Origin: Streptomyces roseifaciens
GTDB taxonomy: Bacteria > Actinomycetota > Actinomycetes > Streptomycetales > Streptomycetaceae
NCBI RefSeq assembly: GCF_001445655.1
Contig: NZ_LNBE01000001.1
Span: 63,811-127,810, forward strand
Direction: 5' to 3'
Length of the DNA stretch: 64,000 nucleotides
The notes beneath the pieces are model-generated. The model did no database searches. It saw only the letters and a program-made list of their open reading frames with translations, and had not been told where the DNA came from. The first letter of the stretch is position 1. Every line of letters begins with the position of its first letter. Below are positions 39,348 through 48,397 of this stretch, in pieces. The position numbers and the translations under genes were made by a program.

Positions 39348-40517
39348 ATGGCGTTACGGAAGAGCACGAAGGCCGGCCTGGCGGGTATTGCGGTGGCCGC
39401 GATGGCGGCCACCGCCTTCGTGACGCCCGCCCGGGCAGCGTCGGACACGCCTCCCTCGGGAGGCGGCCACCCGGCCACGCAGCGCGCGATGGACGAGGCC
39501 GTGAAGGCGGGCATCCCCGGCGTCACGGCCCAGGCACGTGACACCGGCGGCGTCTGGAAGTCGGCGTCGGGCGTGGGCGACCTGACGTCGGGTGCGCCGC
39601 GCGGCGAGAACGACAAGTTCCGCGTCGGCAGCATCACCAAGACGTTCGTGGCGACCGTCCTGCTCCAGATGGAGGCGGAGGGGAGACTCAGCCTCGACGA
39701 CACCGTGGAGCGCCGGCTGCCCGGCCTGGTACGGGGCAACGGCAACGACGGCTGCGGGATCACCGTCCGGCAGCTGCTCAATCACACCAGCGGCCTGTTC
39801 GACTACCTGGCCGACGAGGAGTACGCCAAGACGTACATGCAGGGCGACGGCTACCTCGAACACCGCTACGACACGCTGCCGCCCGAGAAGCACGTGAAGG
39901 TGGCGCTCTCCCACAAGCCCCTCTTCGAGCCCGGTGCCAAGTTCTCGTACTCCAACACCAATTACATCCTGGCGGGACTGATCATCGAGAAGGCCGGCGG
40001 GAGGTCGTACGAGGACGAGGTCCGCGACCGCATCATCAGGCCACTGGGGCTGAAGAACACGTCCAACCCCGGCAACGGCATTCACCTGCCCCGGCCCAGC
40101 AGCCGCGGCTACTCCAAGCTGTTCAGGTCGGCGCCCGACCGGATCGACGACATCACCGAGATGAACGGGTCGCAGGGCTGGGCCGACGGCGACATCATCT
40201 CCACCGCGGGCGACCTGAACCGCTTCTACGGCGCCTTGCTGCGAGGCGAGCTCCTGAAGCCGAAGCAGCTGAAGGCGATGAAGACCATCGCCGCCCCCGG
40301 ATCCTCGTCCAAGTCCTACGGGCTCGGCCTCCAACGGTTCCAGACGAGCTGCGGCACCACGCTCTGGGGGCACGGCGGAGGCATGGTCGGGTGGCTCTCG
40401 ATGGCCGTGACCACCGCGGACGGCCGTCACCAGCTCGCCTACAACTACAACGGTGACTGGGACGCGACGTCCATGATCAAGATCATCGAAGCCGAATACT
40501 GCAGCACGTCGCGCTGA
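39348..40517 (+). CDS. secreted serine-type DD-carboxypeptidase, R61-like (class C beta-lactamase fold)
   Basis: 389 residues from ATG 39348, behind GAGGAG. A Sec signal peptide (LAGIAVAAMAATAFVTPARA) precedes the mature enzyme. Active motifs of the penicillin-binding/beta-lactamase family are all present: SxxK as SITK, YxN as YSN in KFSYSNTNYIL, and HxG as HGG in WGHGGGMVGW. Sequence and length match the Streptomyces R61 DD-peptidase (RITVRQ-type, SGLFDYLAD and YGLGLQR segments). It would trim peptidoglycan D-Ala outside the cell; beta-lactam hydrolysis cannot be excluded. Confidence 0.9.
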   Translation: MALRKSTKAGLAGIAVAAMAATAFVTPARAASDTPPSGGGHPATQRAMDEAVKAGIPGVTAQARDTGGVWKSASGVGDLTSGAPRGENDKFRVGSITKTFVATVLLQMEAEGRLSLDDTVERRLPGLVRGNGNDGCGITVRQLLNHTSGLFDYLADEEYAKTYMQGDGYLEHRYDTLPPEKHVKVALSHKPLFEPGAKFSYSNTNYILAGLIIEKAGGRSYEDEVRDRIIRPLGLKNTSNPGNGIHLPRPSSRGYSKLFRSAPDRIDDITEMNGSQGWADGDIISTAGDLNRFYGALLRGELLKPKQLKAMKTIAAPGSSSKSYGLGLQRFQTSCGTTLWGHGGGMVGWLSMAVTTADGRHQLAYNYNGDWDATSMIKIIEAEYCSTSR

Positions 40518-40523
40518 GGGACG

Positions 40524-40541
40524 GCCGGTGCCGGCACCGGC
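40524..40541. terminator. palindrome after the DD-peptidase gene
   Basis: A perfect 18-bp palindrome, GCCGGTGCCGGCACCGGC, seven bases after the stop. Probable terminator. Confidence 0.55.
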
Positions 40542-41013
40542 ACCGGTGGCGAAGTGTTCGCGCAGGGCGGGCAGCAGGGCCTCGCGCAGCTGGGCGAGGC
40601 GGGGACAAGCGGGGCGCAGCCGCATGCTTCCTCGCGTGCCGCGTGCCGCGTGCCGCGTGCGGCTCGACGGTGGTCGCCGACCCCAGGCGGGCGGCGATCT
40701 CGCGGACGTCCGCGCCGGTGCCGCCGCTCGATCTGCATCGGGCATGCGTCGAATTGGCCTGCCCGACTCGCCTGGAGCACGAACGCGACGACTGCCGACG
40801 ACTACGAGAAGGGCACCTCGTGGGGGTGGACCACCCAGTGACCGGGCGCACGACGAACTTGCCATGATGTGAGCCGAGACGGCCCGGTGCCCGCGGAGGT
40901 GCTCGGCTGTCACGCCCGTACGGCGTCACCCATGCGAGCGGTCGATGCATGGCGCCGCCCGTACCAGGGAAATTATGCGGTCTTATCGCCCGGTTGATAC
41001 GGAAGGGTGTTCC
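40542..41013. other. gap with degenerate sequence and a 7-bp tandem repeat
   Basis: 470 bases with no intact gene. At 40634-40660 GCGTGCC repeats almost four times. The minus strand has fragments that read LREALLPALREHFA and VREIAARLG, possibly an eroded regulator, too weak to call. Confidence 0.4.
40634..40660. repeat. GCGTGCC tandem repeat
   Basis: Three full 7-bp units and most of a fourth, in a non-coding gap. Confidence 0.85.
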
Positions 41014-41301
41014 ATGCAGCACCGCATCCCGAAGGCCCTCAGCGTGCTGGCCGCCGCGCTGACGCTCTCTTGCATGTTTCCCGGATCGGCGTCCACCGCG
41101 TCCGGCCAGCTCGTCCTCAACGGTCGCGTCTTCACCAATCCTTCCGGGTGCTACCGCAACCTGAACGCGCCATTGTCCGTTCAGAACCGCACCGGCACCG
41201 TCGCGTTCGTCCACACCTCCCCGGACTGCACCGGCCCCGGCCAGCCCGTCCCGGCCGAGGGGACCTTCGCAGCCAGCTCGGGACACAGCGTCCGTATTTG
41301 A
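41014..41301 (+). CDS. small secreted protein
   Basis: 95 residues from ATG 41014, with GGAAGGG six bases upstream. A signal peptide ends near ASTASG. The mature part (LVLNGRVFTNPSGCYRN, later SPDCTGPG) has two Cys that could form a disulfide. No known function; not obviously linked to neighbours. Confidence 0.75.
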   Translation: MQHRIPKALSVLAAALTLSCMFPGSASTASGQLVLNGRVFTNPSGCYRNLNAPLSVQNRTGTVAFVHTSPDCTGPGQPVPAEGTFAASSGHSVRI

Positions 41302-41340
41302 GGATGCTTGGGTGCCGTGCCCCTCGGCAAGGTGGGAAAC

Positions 41341-41373
41341 GGCGAAGGCCCGGCTGATCGCCGGGCCTTCGCC
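41341..41373. terminator. terminator next to tRNA-fMet
   Basis: Perfect 13-bp stem (GGCGAAGGCCCGG) with 7-base loop CTGATCG, just downstream of the tRNA on the minus strand and behind the secreted-protein gene on the plus strand. Confidence 0.85.
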
Positions 41374-41379
41374 AGTGAG

Positions 41380-41453
41380 TAGCGGGGACAGGATTTGAAC
41401 CTGCGACCTCTGGGTTATGAGCCCAGCGAGCTACCGAGCTGCTCCACCCCGCG
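41380..41453 (-). tRNA. tRNA-fMet (anticodon CAU)
   Basis: 74 nt cloverleaf without encoded CCA: acceptor CGCGGGG / CCCCGC, D arm GGAGCAGCTCGGTAGCTC, anticodon stem with three G-C pairs (GGG/CCC) around CTCATAA, and T arm GGTTCAAATCC. Base 1 does not pair with 72. The unpaired 1:72 and three G-C pairs mark it as initiator tRNA. Confidence 0.95.
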
Positions 41454-41579
41454 TCGGTACGGTGAACAGTACGGCATTGACCAGGTGAGGGCGAACCGGT
41501 TCACCGGCCCACCCTCATACCGCCCGACACGGGGGCGGAGCCCCACACCGTCGCAGACCGATCCAGTGGGTGCCAGAGG

Positions 41580-41906
41580 TCATGCCCCAGCGCGGTCGGC
41601 CGGTTGGTAGGGGCTGTGCATGGTGAGGAAGCGGACGTCGAGGTCGGTCTCCAGGTAGTCCATGCGCTGCTCCCAGAAGGCTTGCATGTGGGGGAGGGCG
41701 AGGTGGGCGTCGAGGTCGGCCTGGGAGCGCCAGGCCTCGTAGAAGACGAAGAGGCCGGGCTCGTTGCGATCTTCGTGGAAGTGGTACTCCAGGCAGCCGG
41801 GCTCCTGCCGGGTCGGCTCGACGAACGAGAACAGAAGCTGCTTGAGCTCCTCGGCGCGTCCGGGCTTGGGGCGGGCGGTGCCGACGAGTGCGAATGGCTG
41901 AGTCAC
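41580..41906 (-). CDS. antibiotic biosynthesis monooxygenase (ABM) domain protein
   Basis: 108 residues from GTG 41906, with AAGGAG eight bases upstream. A dimeric alpha+beta-barrel ABM protein: FALVGTARPKPGRAEELKQ, EPGCLEYHFHEDRNEPGLFV and YEAWRSQADLDAHLALPHM are the conserved segments. Family members oxidise quinone- or heme-like substrates or degrade small toxic molecules. It diverges from an ArsR regulator across 101 bases with palindromic sites, so it is very likely repressed by it. Confidence 0.85.
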   Translation of the reverse strand: MTQPFALVGTARPKPGRAEELKQLLFSFVEPTRQEPGCLEYHFHEDRNEPGLFVFYEAWRSQADLDAHLALPHMQAFWEQRMDYLETDLDVRFLTMHSPYQPADRAGA

Positions 41907-41924
41907 GCAGGGTTCTCCTTCTGG

Positions 41925-41990
41925 CAGGTACGACAACTCTCGTACCTGCTGGACGCTACCGAACTTGCAGGTACGATGCAATCCATACCT
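41925..41990. promoter_or_regulatory. palindromic operator sites between ABM and ArsR genes
   Basis: CAGGTACGA (41925-41933), six bases, then TCGTACCTG (41940-41948) form a perfect 9-bp inverted repeat. A third copy CAGGTACGA (41968-41976) is 43 bp on, about four helical turns, with a partial inverted TACCT partner (41986-41990). These look like ArsR-type dimer sites covering both promoters. Confidence 0.75.
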
Positions 41991-42007
41991 CAAGGAAGGT
42001 GTCCCGA

Positions 42008-42325
42008 ATGCCCGACGACGAAGGCCACCCGAGCGTCGAGGAGATCGAGCTCGGCCCGGTACTCTCCGCGCTGGCGGATCCGCTGCGCCGGCGAGTGGTG
42101 CGTGAGCTGGCAGCCGAACCCGATGGCACGGCGCGGACGTGCAGCTCCTTCGGACTGCCGGTTTCCAAGGCGACCGTCACGCACCACTTCCGCGCCCTGC
42201 GCGAGGCCGGGCTGATCCGGCAGGTCGACCGCGGCAACAGCCGGATGGCCAGCCTGCGCCGGGCCGACATCGAGCAGCGGTTTCCCGGACTGCTGGGCAT
42301 CGTGGCGGCCGAGCCGGAGGAGTGA
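42008..42325 (+). CDS. ArsR-family winged-helix regulator
   Basis: 105 residues from ATG 42008 behind AAGGAAGG. LSALADPLRRRVVRELA and the recognition helix SKATVTHHFRALREAGLIRQ followed by the wing VDRGNSRMASLRR are typical of ArsR repressors. No metal-binding Cys pair is evident (only one Cys, in TCSSFG), so the inducer may be an organic molecule. It diverges from the ABM gene and probably binds the palindromes between them. Confidence 0.85.
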   Translation: MPDDEGHPSVEEIELGPVLSALADPLRRRVVRELAAEPDGTARTCSSFGLPVSKATVTHHFRALREAGLIRQVDRGNSRMASLRRADIEQRFPGLLGIVAAEPEE

Positions 42326-42472
42326 GCTCAGGAGCGGGACGGCCCGGGACGGCCCCATTTCCGCCGACGGCAAGCGGTACGCACCGCACGCCCCTTGGAG
42401 GGCAGCCGCCGGGCGCATGCCGCCCCGGAAAAGCGCTGGGGCGAAAGGGGCCGCCTCCATGAGAATCCGCTC

Positions 42473-45400
42473 ATGACCGATAAATCCGTGGCAGTAGATG
42501 TCGCGGCAGTCGTCGTGGCAGACGTCGACGAGCTGCTCGCCGCCCTCGACCCGCTGCCCCACCCCCGCCGCGTCCGGCGCATGGCCCTCCACGCCAGGGA
42601 ACTGAGCGCGGCCGGAGCGCTGGCCGCGGTGCTGGCCGAGCTGGCGCGCCGCGGCGGGTACGAGCGGGGCCTCGCGGGCGTGGCCGCCCGGGCGGCCGGT
42701 GACGTCGGCTGGTTGCGAACGCGGCTGGCCGACCCCGATCCGTACGTCCGCCTCCAGGCCGTGTCCGCCGTGCGCGGAGGCATCGTCCCGGACGCCGCCG
42801 TGGCGGAGGCGCTCGACGACGGGCCCGCCGCCGTACGGCGAGAGCTGATAGGCGCCGTCGTCACCGGACGGCGCACGGCGCTCGCCGACGCCCTCGTGCG
42901 GCCCCTCCGCGAGCGCTGGGGCGAGGTGGAGGCGGCCAGGCTGCTGCCCGCGTGCGGGCCCGGCACCGTCGCGGAACTGCTGCCCGGGCTCTTCCCGTAC
43001 GTCACGGGACTTCCCTCCGTCCGCAAGTGGGCGGCGCTCACCCGCCGTCATGCCGGCATCGTCCTCGACGAGGTGGAACGCCGGCTCACCGCAGAACCGG
43101 AAGCACGGCGGCACGACTGGTGGCAGTCGAACGGGGCGTGCGTGGCGGCGGCCATCGAGTACGCGCCTGAGCGGGTGTTCGACCTGCTGGAGCGCCTGTG
43201 CCACGGGCCGCTGCCCTGGCCCCTCCGCGACGCCCTCGGCGGCCTGATGACCGCGGACCCGGGCCGCACGGTCCGGCTGCTGCTCGCGCCGCCGCGCGAC
43301 CCGGCGGAACGCCTCGGGCTGACGCTGTCCGCGCTGCGCACCCTCGTCCGCCGGGACCCGCCGGAACTCGCCGTGTTCGCCCAGGCCGTGAGCCATGACG
43401 AACGCGCGCTCGCCCGCCTCCTGCGCCGGCTGCCCCCCTCCCGCCGCGCCGCCTGCTTGGACACCGCGATGGCCGGACGGGGCACGGAAGCGTCCTTGCC
43501 TCCCGAGCGCGTCCTCGCCTCTCTTCCCAGAGCGCGGCGCGAGGCCGAGGCCCGGCGGATGGCGGACCGGGCGCGTCGGCACGGAGGCCAGTGGCGTACG
43601 GTCCTGGAATGCGTCGCGCATCTGCCGCCCGCGGAAGCGGGGGAGGAGCTGTGGGCCGCGACCCGTGACCCGGCGGAGAGGGACCGGGCAGAGGGGTACC
43701 GGCTCCTGTTCCTCAACGCCGCCCGCTCGGGCGACCCTTCCGTCGTCACCGACCGGCTCGCCCGCTGCACACGGCTGCGTGAGGAACCGGAACTCGTCCG
43801 CGGACGCGCTCTGTACGCGATCGCCGCCATCCCCTCCTCGCTGTTCGCCGACGAGGCGGCACCTCACCTCGAACGCCTCGCGGCCGACGCGCTGGAGGCC
43901 CCCGACTGTTCGTGGGACAGCCGCTACGCACTGGGCGGCCTGGCCGTCTCCCTGCTGCGTGACGTGGACGTGGAGGTGGAGGTGGACGTGACGGGGTTCG
44001 GGGACGGAGCCGGCCGCGGGGCGCTGAAGGGCTGGGCGCTGCGCACCCTCGAGCGGCTTCCGGACACCGCGCCACCGCGGCCCTTCGCCGTGCGGCACGG
44101 GCGTGAACAGGAGGCGTTCGAGGCGCTGCGCCCCGAACTGGAAGCGCGTGCGCAGGCCGCGGACTTCACGGCCGTCCTCACGCTCGCATCCTGTCTCGGC
44201 GAGCGCGCGTACGCGGTTCAGGGCCTGCAGGACCTCCTGTGGCGGGCGGTCCGCGACGGTGATCAGGACACCGCGGGCAAGGCCGCCGTCCTGTGGCTGC
44301 GCGACCCGAGGACGCACGACGAACGGCTGGTCGCCCTCCTCACCCTCGACGCCTCCTTCGCCACCCTGCCGTCCATCGGCCGCACGCTGACGTACCGCCG
44401 TACGGATCTGCTGGACCTCGTCCTCGGCGACACGCCTCCGTACGGGCGTCTCCTGCCCGAGGGCGACCCCTGGCTGCCGCCCGTCGGCCGGGCGGCACGC
44501 CGTTGGCTGCCACGTCAGCAGGCCGTGGCGGCACGCGCGTTGGCCCGCATCGCCGACGACACCCGGCTCCCCGACCGCCTGCGCGCACGGGCGGTCGCGC
44601 TGGCCGCGTGGCTCCCGGGGAACTGGACCGGGATCCTGCAGCGGCACACCGCCTCCGGGGACACGGAGGTCGCCGAGGCCGCGCTCGCCGCGCTGGCCAG
44701 GACGGAGCGTCCGGGCGAGCACCTGTCCACGCTGCTCGCCCACGCCGGGGGAAACCGCTCCAGGATCGCGATGGCCGCGGCACGGCGCGCGGGGCGTCAC
44801 GTCCCGCCTTCCCTGCTGGCCGGGGCTCTGCGCCCGCTGCTGCTCGCCGGGGGCGACACGCGGGTGACCGGCCGGGAGGAGGCGGCGCGGATCGCGGCAG
44901 CCCTGCTTCCCGTGCGGGACGCCGCGGTCCTGCTCCGGGACGCGTACGCCCTCCCGCTGCACCAGGACGTGCGGGCCGTCTGTCTGGCACTCACGACGGG
45001 GCTGCTGGCATGCGAAGAGGCCTGGGAGACGGTGGAGTCGGCGGCCGCCGGACGGCGCGAGGATCAGGTGGCGGTGCTCGGGGTCCGGGCGCCCGACGTG
45101 CCGGAGCGCCATCGCCACCGCTACGCCCGGCTGGTCGCCGCCCTGTGCCGTACCGGCGACCGCGAGGTGGTCCTCCACGGGTACAGGGCGCTGGCCGAGT
45201 GGTCGGGCTGGATCGGGCCCGAGCCCGGAACCCTGGCCGCCGCCGTCACCGATCTGGAGAACCGCGACACCTGGTCGACGGCCGTCGGCGCGCTCTGCGC
45301 CATGGTCACCGATCCTCCCACCGGCACACCTGACGTGGCTCCCCTCCTGGGGACGCTCGCTGCGCTGATCGCCGCCGACGCCCGCGCGGGCACGTCCGAC

Positions 45401-45961
45401 GCCCGCGGGGGCACCTCCGACGTCCGCGGTGGCACGCCCGACGCGGACGCGGACACCGACAGCGACCGCCCGGCCCGCCGACGGGTCGAGCTCATAGTCG
45501 GCATCCTGACCCCGTACAGCACGAGACGCACCCGCATCAGCGCTCCGGTCGCCCGCCGGGTCGCCGATCTGCTCGCGGGCACCCCGGACTTCACCTCCCT
45601 CGCGGTGCGGCTGCTCCTCCACACCTTCGATCCGGACGCCGGGCCGGACACTCTGACGGCCACGCTGACGCACTTGGCCGAGGTGCACGAAGGCCGGCCT
45701 GCGCTCGCCGCCTCCACGGCCGCCCACCTCCGCCAAGCCCTGCGGTCGCGGAACGGCGACGCCGAGGCGCTCGCCCGCGCGGCACGGACGCTGGTCGAGG
45801 ACGGGGGCTACGCCGCCGGTCTGTTCGCGGTCGCCCTCACGGAGGTCGGTGGCGAACGCGCCGGTTGGGCGTCGCCCTGGCGCGAACACGTGCGTGCTCT
45901 GCGCAGGCATGCCCACCCGGACGTCCGCGAGGAGGCGTTTGCCCTGGTCATGGCCCTATGA
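42473..45961 (+). CDS. large HEAT-like helical repeat protein
   Basis: 1162 residues from ATG 42473; the ribosome site is weak (GAGAA), and in-frame ATG 42395 is an alternative. The sequence is almost wholly helical, with ALF/HEAT-like pairs (LRTRLADPDPYVRLQAVSAV; EEAARIAAALLPVRDAAVLL), Arg/Leu/Ala-rich throughout, and no catalytic motif or membrane segment. Near residues 960-985 an acidic insert repeats an 8-residue unit (DARGGTSD-like) and could be a linker. Such proteins are scaffolds for protein complexes; I cannot assign partners. Confidence 0.65.
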   Translation: MTDKSVAVDVAAVVVADVDELLAALDPLPHPRRVRRMALHARELSAAGALAAVLAELARRGGYERGLAGVAARAAGDVGWLRTRLADPDPYVRLQAVSAVRGGIVPDAAVAEALDDGPAAVRRELIGAVVTGRRTALADALVRPLRERWGEVEAARLLPACGPGTVAELLPGLFPYVTGLPSVRKWAALTRRHAGIVLDEVERRLTAEPEARRHDWWQSNGACVAAAIEYAPERVFDLLERLCHGPLPWPLRDALGGLMTADPGRTVRLLLAPPRDPAERLGLTLSALRTLVRRDPPELAVFAQAVSHDERALARLLRRLPPSRRAACLDTAMAGRGTEASLPPERVLASLPRARREAEARRMADRARRHGGQWRTVLECVAHLPPAEAGEELWAATRDPAERDRAEGYRLLFLNAARSGDPSVVTDRLARCTRLREEPELVRGRALYAIAAIPSSLFADEAAPHLERLAADALEAPDCSWDSRYALGGLAVSLLRDVDVEVEVDVTGFGDGAGRGALKGWALRTLERLPDTAPPRPFAVRHGREQEAFEALRPELEARAQAADFTAVLTLASCLGERAYAVQGLQDLLWRAVRDGDQDTAGKAAVLWLRDPRTHDERLVALLTLDASFATLPSIGRTLTYRRTDLLDLVLGDTPPYGRLLPEGDPWLPPVGRAARRWLPRQQAVAARALARIADDTRLPDRLRARAVALAAWLPGNWTGILQRHTASGDTEVAEAALAALARTERPGEHLSTLLAHAGGNRSRIAMAAARRAGRHVPPSLLAGALRPLLLAGGDTRVTGREEAARIAAALLPVRDAAVLLRDAYALPLHQDVRAVCLALTTGLLACEEAWETVESAAAGRREDQVAVLGVRAPDVPERHRHRYARLVAALCRTGDREVVLHGYRALAEWSGWIGPEPGTLAAAVTDLENRDTWSTAVGALCAMVTDPPTGTPDVAPLLGTLAALIAADARAGTSDARGGTSDVRGGTPDADADTDSDRPARRRVELIVGILTPYSTRRTRISAPVARRVADLLAGTPDFTSLAVRLLLHTFDPDAGPDTLTATLTHLAEVHEGRPALAASTAAHLRQALRSRNGDAEALARAARTLVEDGGYAAGLFAVALTEVGGERAGWASPWREHVRALRRHAHPDVREEAFALVMAL

Positions 45962-46043
45962 GTGACCGTCGCCGACGGCGCCGGGCCTTCCCGTGTGGGT
46001 CGCAGGCCCGGCCGCGCCGGAACCCCCCCCACAGTGCCGTCGA

Positions 46044-47462
46044 TCAACGTATGGCCTCTGCCATGACCGAGGACAAGGCCTCCAAGGCGATGGGGTACCC
46101 GTGCTCGGAGGGCGCGGCGAATCCGATCAGCAGGCCTTGCGGCGTGTCGGCCGTGGTCTGGTGGTGGAGTTCGGTGAGTCCTCTCAGCGCTATGCCTCGG
46201 TCTGCGCAGTCGGCCAGAAGCCGACGTTCGGTGATTCCGCCGGGCGGGAGGGTGACGAGGGTGTGCAGTCCGGCCGGGACACCGTGGGGAGTGAGGGCGG
46301 GGAATGCGGCCAGGTGTTCGAGGAGCAGTTCGCGGCGGCGTCGGTACCGCAGGCGGGCCGCGCGGATGTGACGCTCGTAGGCGTGCGTGCTGATCAGTTC
46401 GGCGAGGACGAGTTGACCGATGGTCTCGGTGTACAGATCGGTCTCCTCCTTGGCCTTCACGACCGGGCCCACCAGGTGGCGTGGCAGGACCATCCAGGCC
46501 AGCCGGAGGGCGGGGCCGAGAGTTTTGGACACGGTGCCGCAGTACACCACGTGCTCGGGAGCGATGCCCTGGAGGGCCCCGACAGGCTGACGGTCGTAGC
46601 GGAACTCTCCGTCGTAGTCGTCCTCCACGATCAGGCCGCCGGTGGCACGTGCCCATTCGCACAGCGACTGACGCCGGTCGGGATGCAGCGGCACCCCGGT
46701 CGGATACTGGTGCGACGGAGTGACCACCACCGCCCCGATGTCCTGCGTCGCAAGCGATGCGACGCGAGCTCCCCACGCATCGACGGTCAGGGCCGGGGTG
46801 GCGATTCCGGCTCGTTGGACAACCTCGCGATAGGCGTTGTGACCCGGGTCCTCCATGGCGACGGCACCGATGCCCCTCTCTGTGAGCACCCGGCTCAGCA
46901 GCCCCACGGATTGGTGGAAACCTGAGGTGATCACGACTCGGTCGGGTGTGGTGAGCACTCCCCGGGTCCGGCCGAGGTAGTCGGCAACCGCGGAACGCAG
47001 TCGAGGCTGCCCCTGGGGGTCCCCGGCACCGAAAGTCTGCGGAGGTGCGGACTCCAGTACGCGGCGGCACGCACGGAGCCAGGCCTGGACGGGGAAGGCG
47101 CTCACATCGGGAAGCCCGGGCCGCAGGTCGTGACGCGGGGATCTCCGAGGGGCGTCCGGGGCCGCCGGGGAAGGATCGGCAGCCGGTACGTCGGCGACGC
47201 GCGTGCCCGAACCGGGGCGCACCGTCAGGTAGCCCTCCTCGGTCAGTTGGTCATAGGCAGCGCTTACGGTGCCCCGTGAGAAACCGAGCTCCTTGGCCAG
47301 CCCGCGAGTGGACGGCAAGAGAGTCCCGGACCTCAGGCGGCCTGATCGAACCGCCTCGCGCAGAGCGGACTCCAGCCCCGAACGCCGCCCGCCTGCGGTG
47401 CCGGTGCCGGTGCCGATGCCGATATGGAGGTCGAGCCCCGCACTGGACCAATCTTTTGGCAT
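46044..47462 (-). CDS. MocR-type GntR/aminotransferase fusion regulator
   Basis: 472 residues from ATG 47462. N-terminal GntR winged helix (LRSGTLLPSTRGLAKELGFS, then SAAYDQLTEEGYL) is fused to a fold-type I PLP domain with LIVEDDYDGEFRY and the Schiff-base Lys in GTVSKTLGPALRLAW. This is the MocR/PdxR architecture, which senses PLP or amines. The first codons contain one arm of a long inverted repeat, so it probably represses itself and the divergent metallophosphoesterase gene. Confidence 0.9.
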   Translation of the reverse strand: MPKDWSSAGLDLHIGIGTGTGTAGGRRSGLESALREAVRSGRLRSGTLLPSTRGLAKELGFSRGTVSAAYDQLTEEGYLTVRPGSGTRVADVPAADPSPAAPDAPRRSPRHDLRPGLPDVSAFPVQAWLRACRRVLESAPPQTFGAGDPQGQPRLRSAVADYLGRTRGVLTTPDRVVITSGFHQSVGLLSRVLTERGIGAVAMEDPGHNAYREVVQRAGIATPALTVDAWGARVASLATQDIGAVVVTPSHQYPTGVPLHPDRRQSLCEWARATGGLIVEDDYDGEFRYDRQPVGALQGIAPEHVVYCGTVSKTLGPALRLAWMVLPRHLVGPVVKAKEETDLYTETIGQLVLAELISTHAYERHIRAARLRYRRRRELLLEHLAAFPALTPHGVPAGLHTLVTLPPGGITERRLLADCADRGIALRGLTELHHQTTADTPQGLLIGFAAPSEHGYPIALEALSSVMAEAIR

Positions 47463-47489
47463 GAAACCGGATCTTACCCATGGTCCAGT
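47442..47489. promoter_or_regulatory. MocR-type operator: inverted ACTGGACCA boxes
   Basis: ACTGGACCA (47442-47450, inside the first MocR codons) and TGGTCCAGT (47481-47489) are perfect inverses 30 bp apart. They straddle the start codon of the regulator. Confidence 0.7.
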
Positions 47490-47586
47490 CGCCGTTTTAG
47501 GTTCACCAAAGCCGTGGAGGGACGCGGGCATGACCACCCGCCGCCCTCGTTGAACGCAGACCCCTCTCGGAAGGACCAGGCAGACC

Positions 47587-48342
47587 GTGATCGTGACAGC
47601 CCACCTCAGCGACATCCACATCGACGGCCGGCAACGCAGCATCGACCGTACAAGGGCGGTCATGGACTACTTGAACGCCCTTCCCTACGATCTCGACGCC
47701 GTCGTGGTGACCGGCGACATCGCCGAACACGGATCGCCTGCCGAGTACGAGCAGGCCAGGGAACTGCTGACGTCCCGGCACCCGGTGCTGGTGAGCCCGG
47801 GAAACCACGACGAGCGCTCCGCCTTCCGCCGGTTCCTGCTCGGGGAACCCGCCTCGGCGGCCCCCGTCAACCAGGTTCACCGCACGGCCGGCTTCACCAT
47901 CGCCCTGTGCGACTCCTCGATACCGGGGAAGGACGAAGGGTTCATCGAGGAAGACACCCTGGTCTGGCTGGAGGACGTTCTCACCCGGACACCGGGCGAC
48001 ATGCCCGTTCTCGTCGGCTTTCATCACCCGCCGACCCTGCTGCACAGTCCCTACATCGACAGCCTCCGACAGTTCGAGGAACACCGGCTCGCCCGCCTGG
48101 TGGAACGCTTCCCCAATATCGCCGGCCTCATCTGCGGCCACGCCCACACCGCAGCGGCGACCACCTTCGCGGGGAAGCCTCTGGTCGTCGCCCCCGGTGT
48201 CGTCTCCACCCTCAGACTCCCCTGGGAGCGCTACGCTCACCCGACGGACCATGTCCACCTCGACCTGCCTCCGGCGCTCGCCTTCCACGTCCTGGGCGGC
48301 ACAGGGCGGCTGACGACCCACTACCGAAGCGTCTCCTGCTGA
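47587..48342 (+). CDS. metallophosphoesterase (CpdA-like)
   Basis: 251 residues from GTG 47587, behind GGAAGGAC. All calcineurin-type metal motifs are present: LSDIHID, VVTGDIAEHG, SPGNHDER, GFHHPP and CGHAH. The short length and DxH start match CpdA-type cyclic-nucleotide phosphodiesterases, though the substrate is not decided by sequence. Divergent from a MocR regulator with shared inverted boxes, so expression probably follows a PLP/amine signal. Confidence 0.85.
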   Translation: MIVTAHLSDIHIDGRQRSIDRTRAVMDYLNALPYDLDAVVVTGDIAEHGSPAEYEQARELLTSRHPVLVSPGNHDERSAFRRFLLGEPASAAPVNQVHRTAGFTIALCDSSIPGKDEGFIEEDTLVWLEDVLTRTPGDMPVLVGFHHPPTLLHSPYIDSLRQFEEHRLARLVERFPNIAGLICGHAHTAAATTFAGKPLVVAPGVVSTLRLPWERYAHPTDHVHLDLPPALAFHVLGGTGRLTTHYRSVSC

Positions 48343-48397
48343 CGGCGGGGAAGGATGCGCGTGGCGGGGCCTGCGCTCTGCAGATCGATGGGCGTCT

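Noticed and set aside
40542..40870. Regulator-like fragments on the minus strand
   Set aside because: Short pieces in different frames, too weak to name even as a pseudogene.
41990..45916. 1308-codon open frame opposite the HEAT-like gene
   Set aside because: Antisense shadow; the plus strand has the codon bias and ribosome context.
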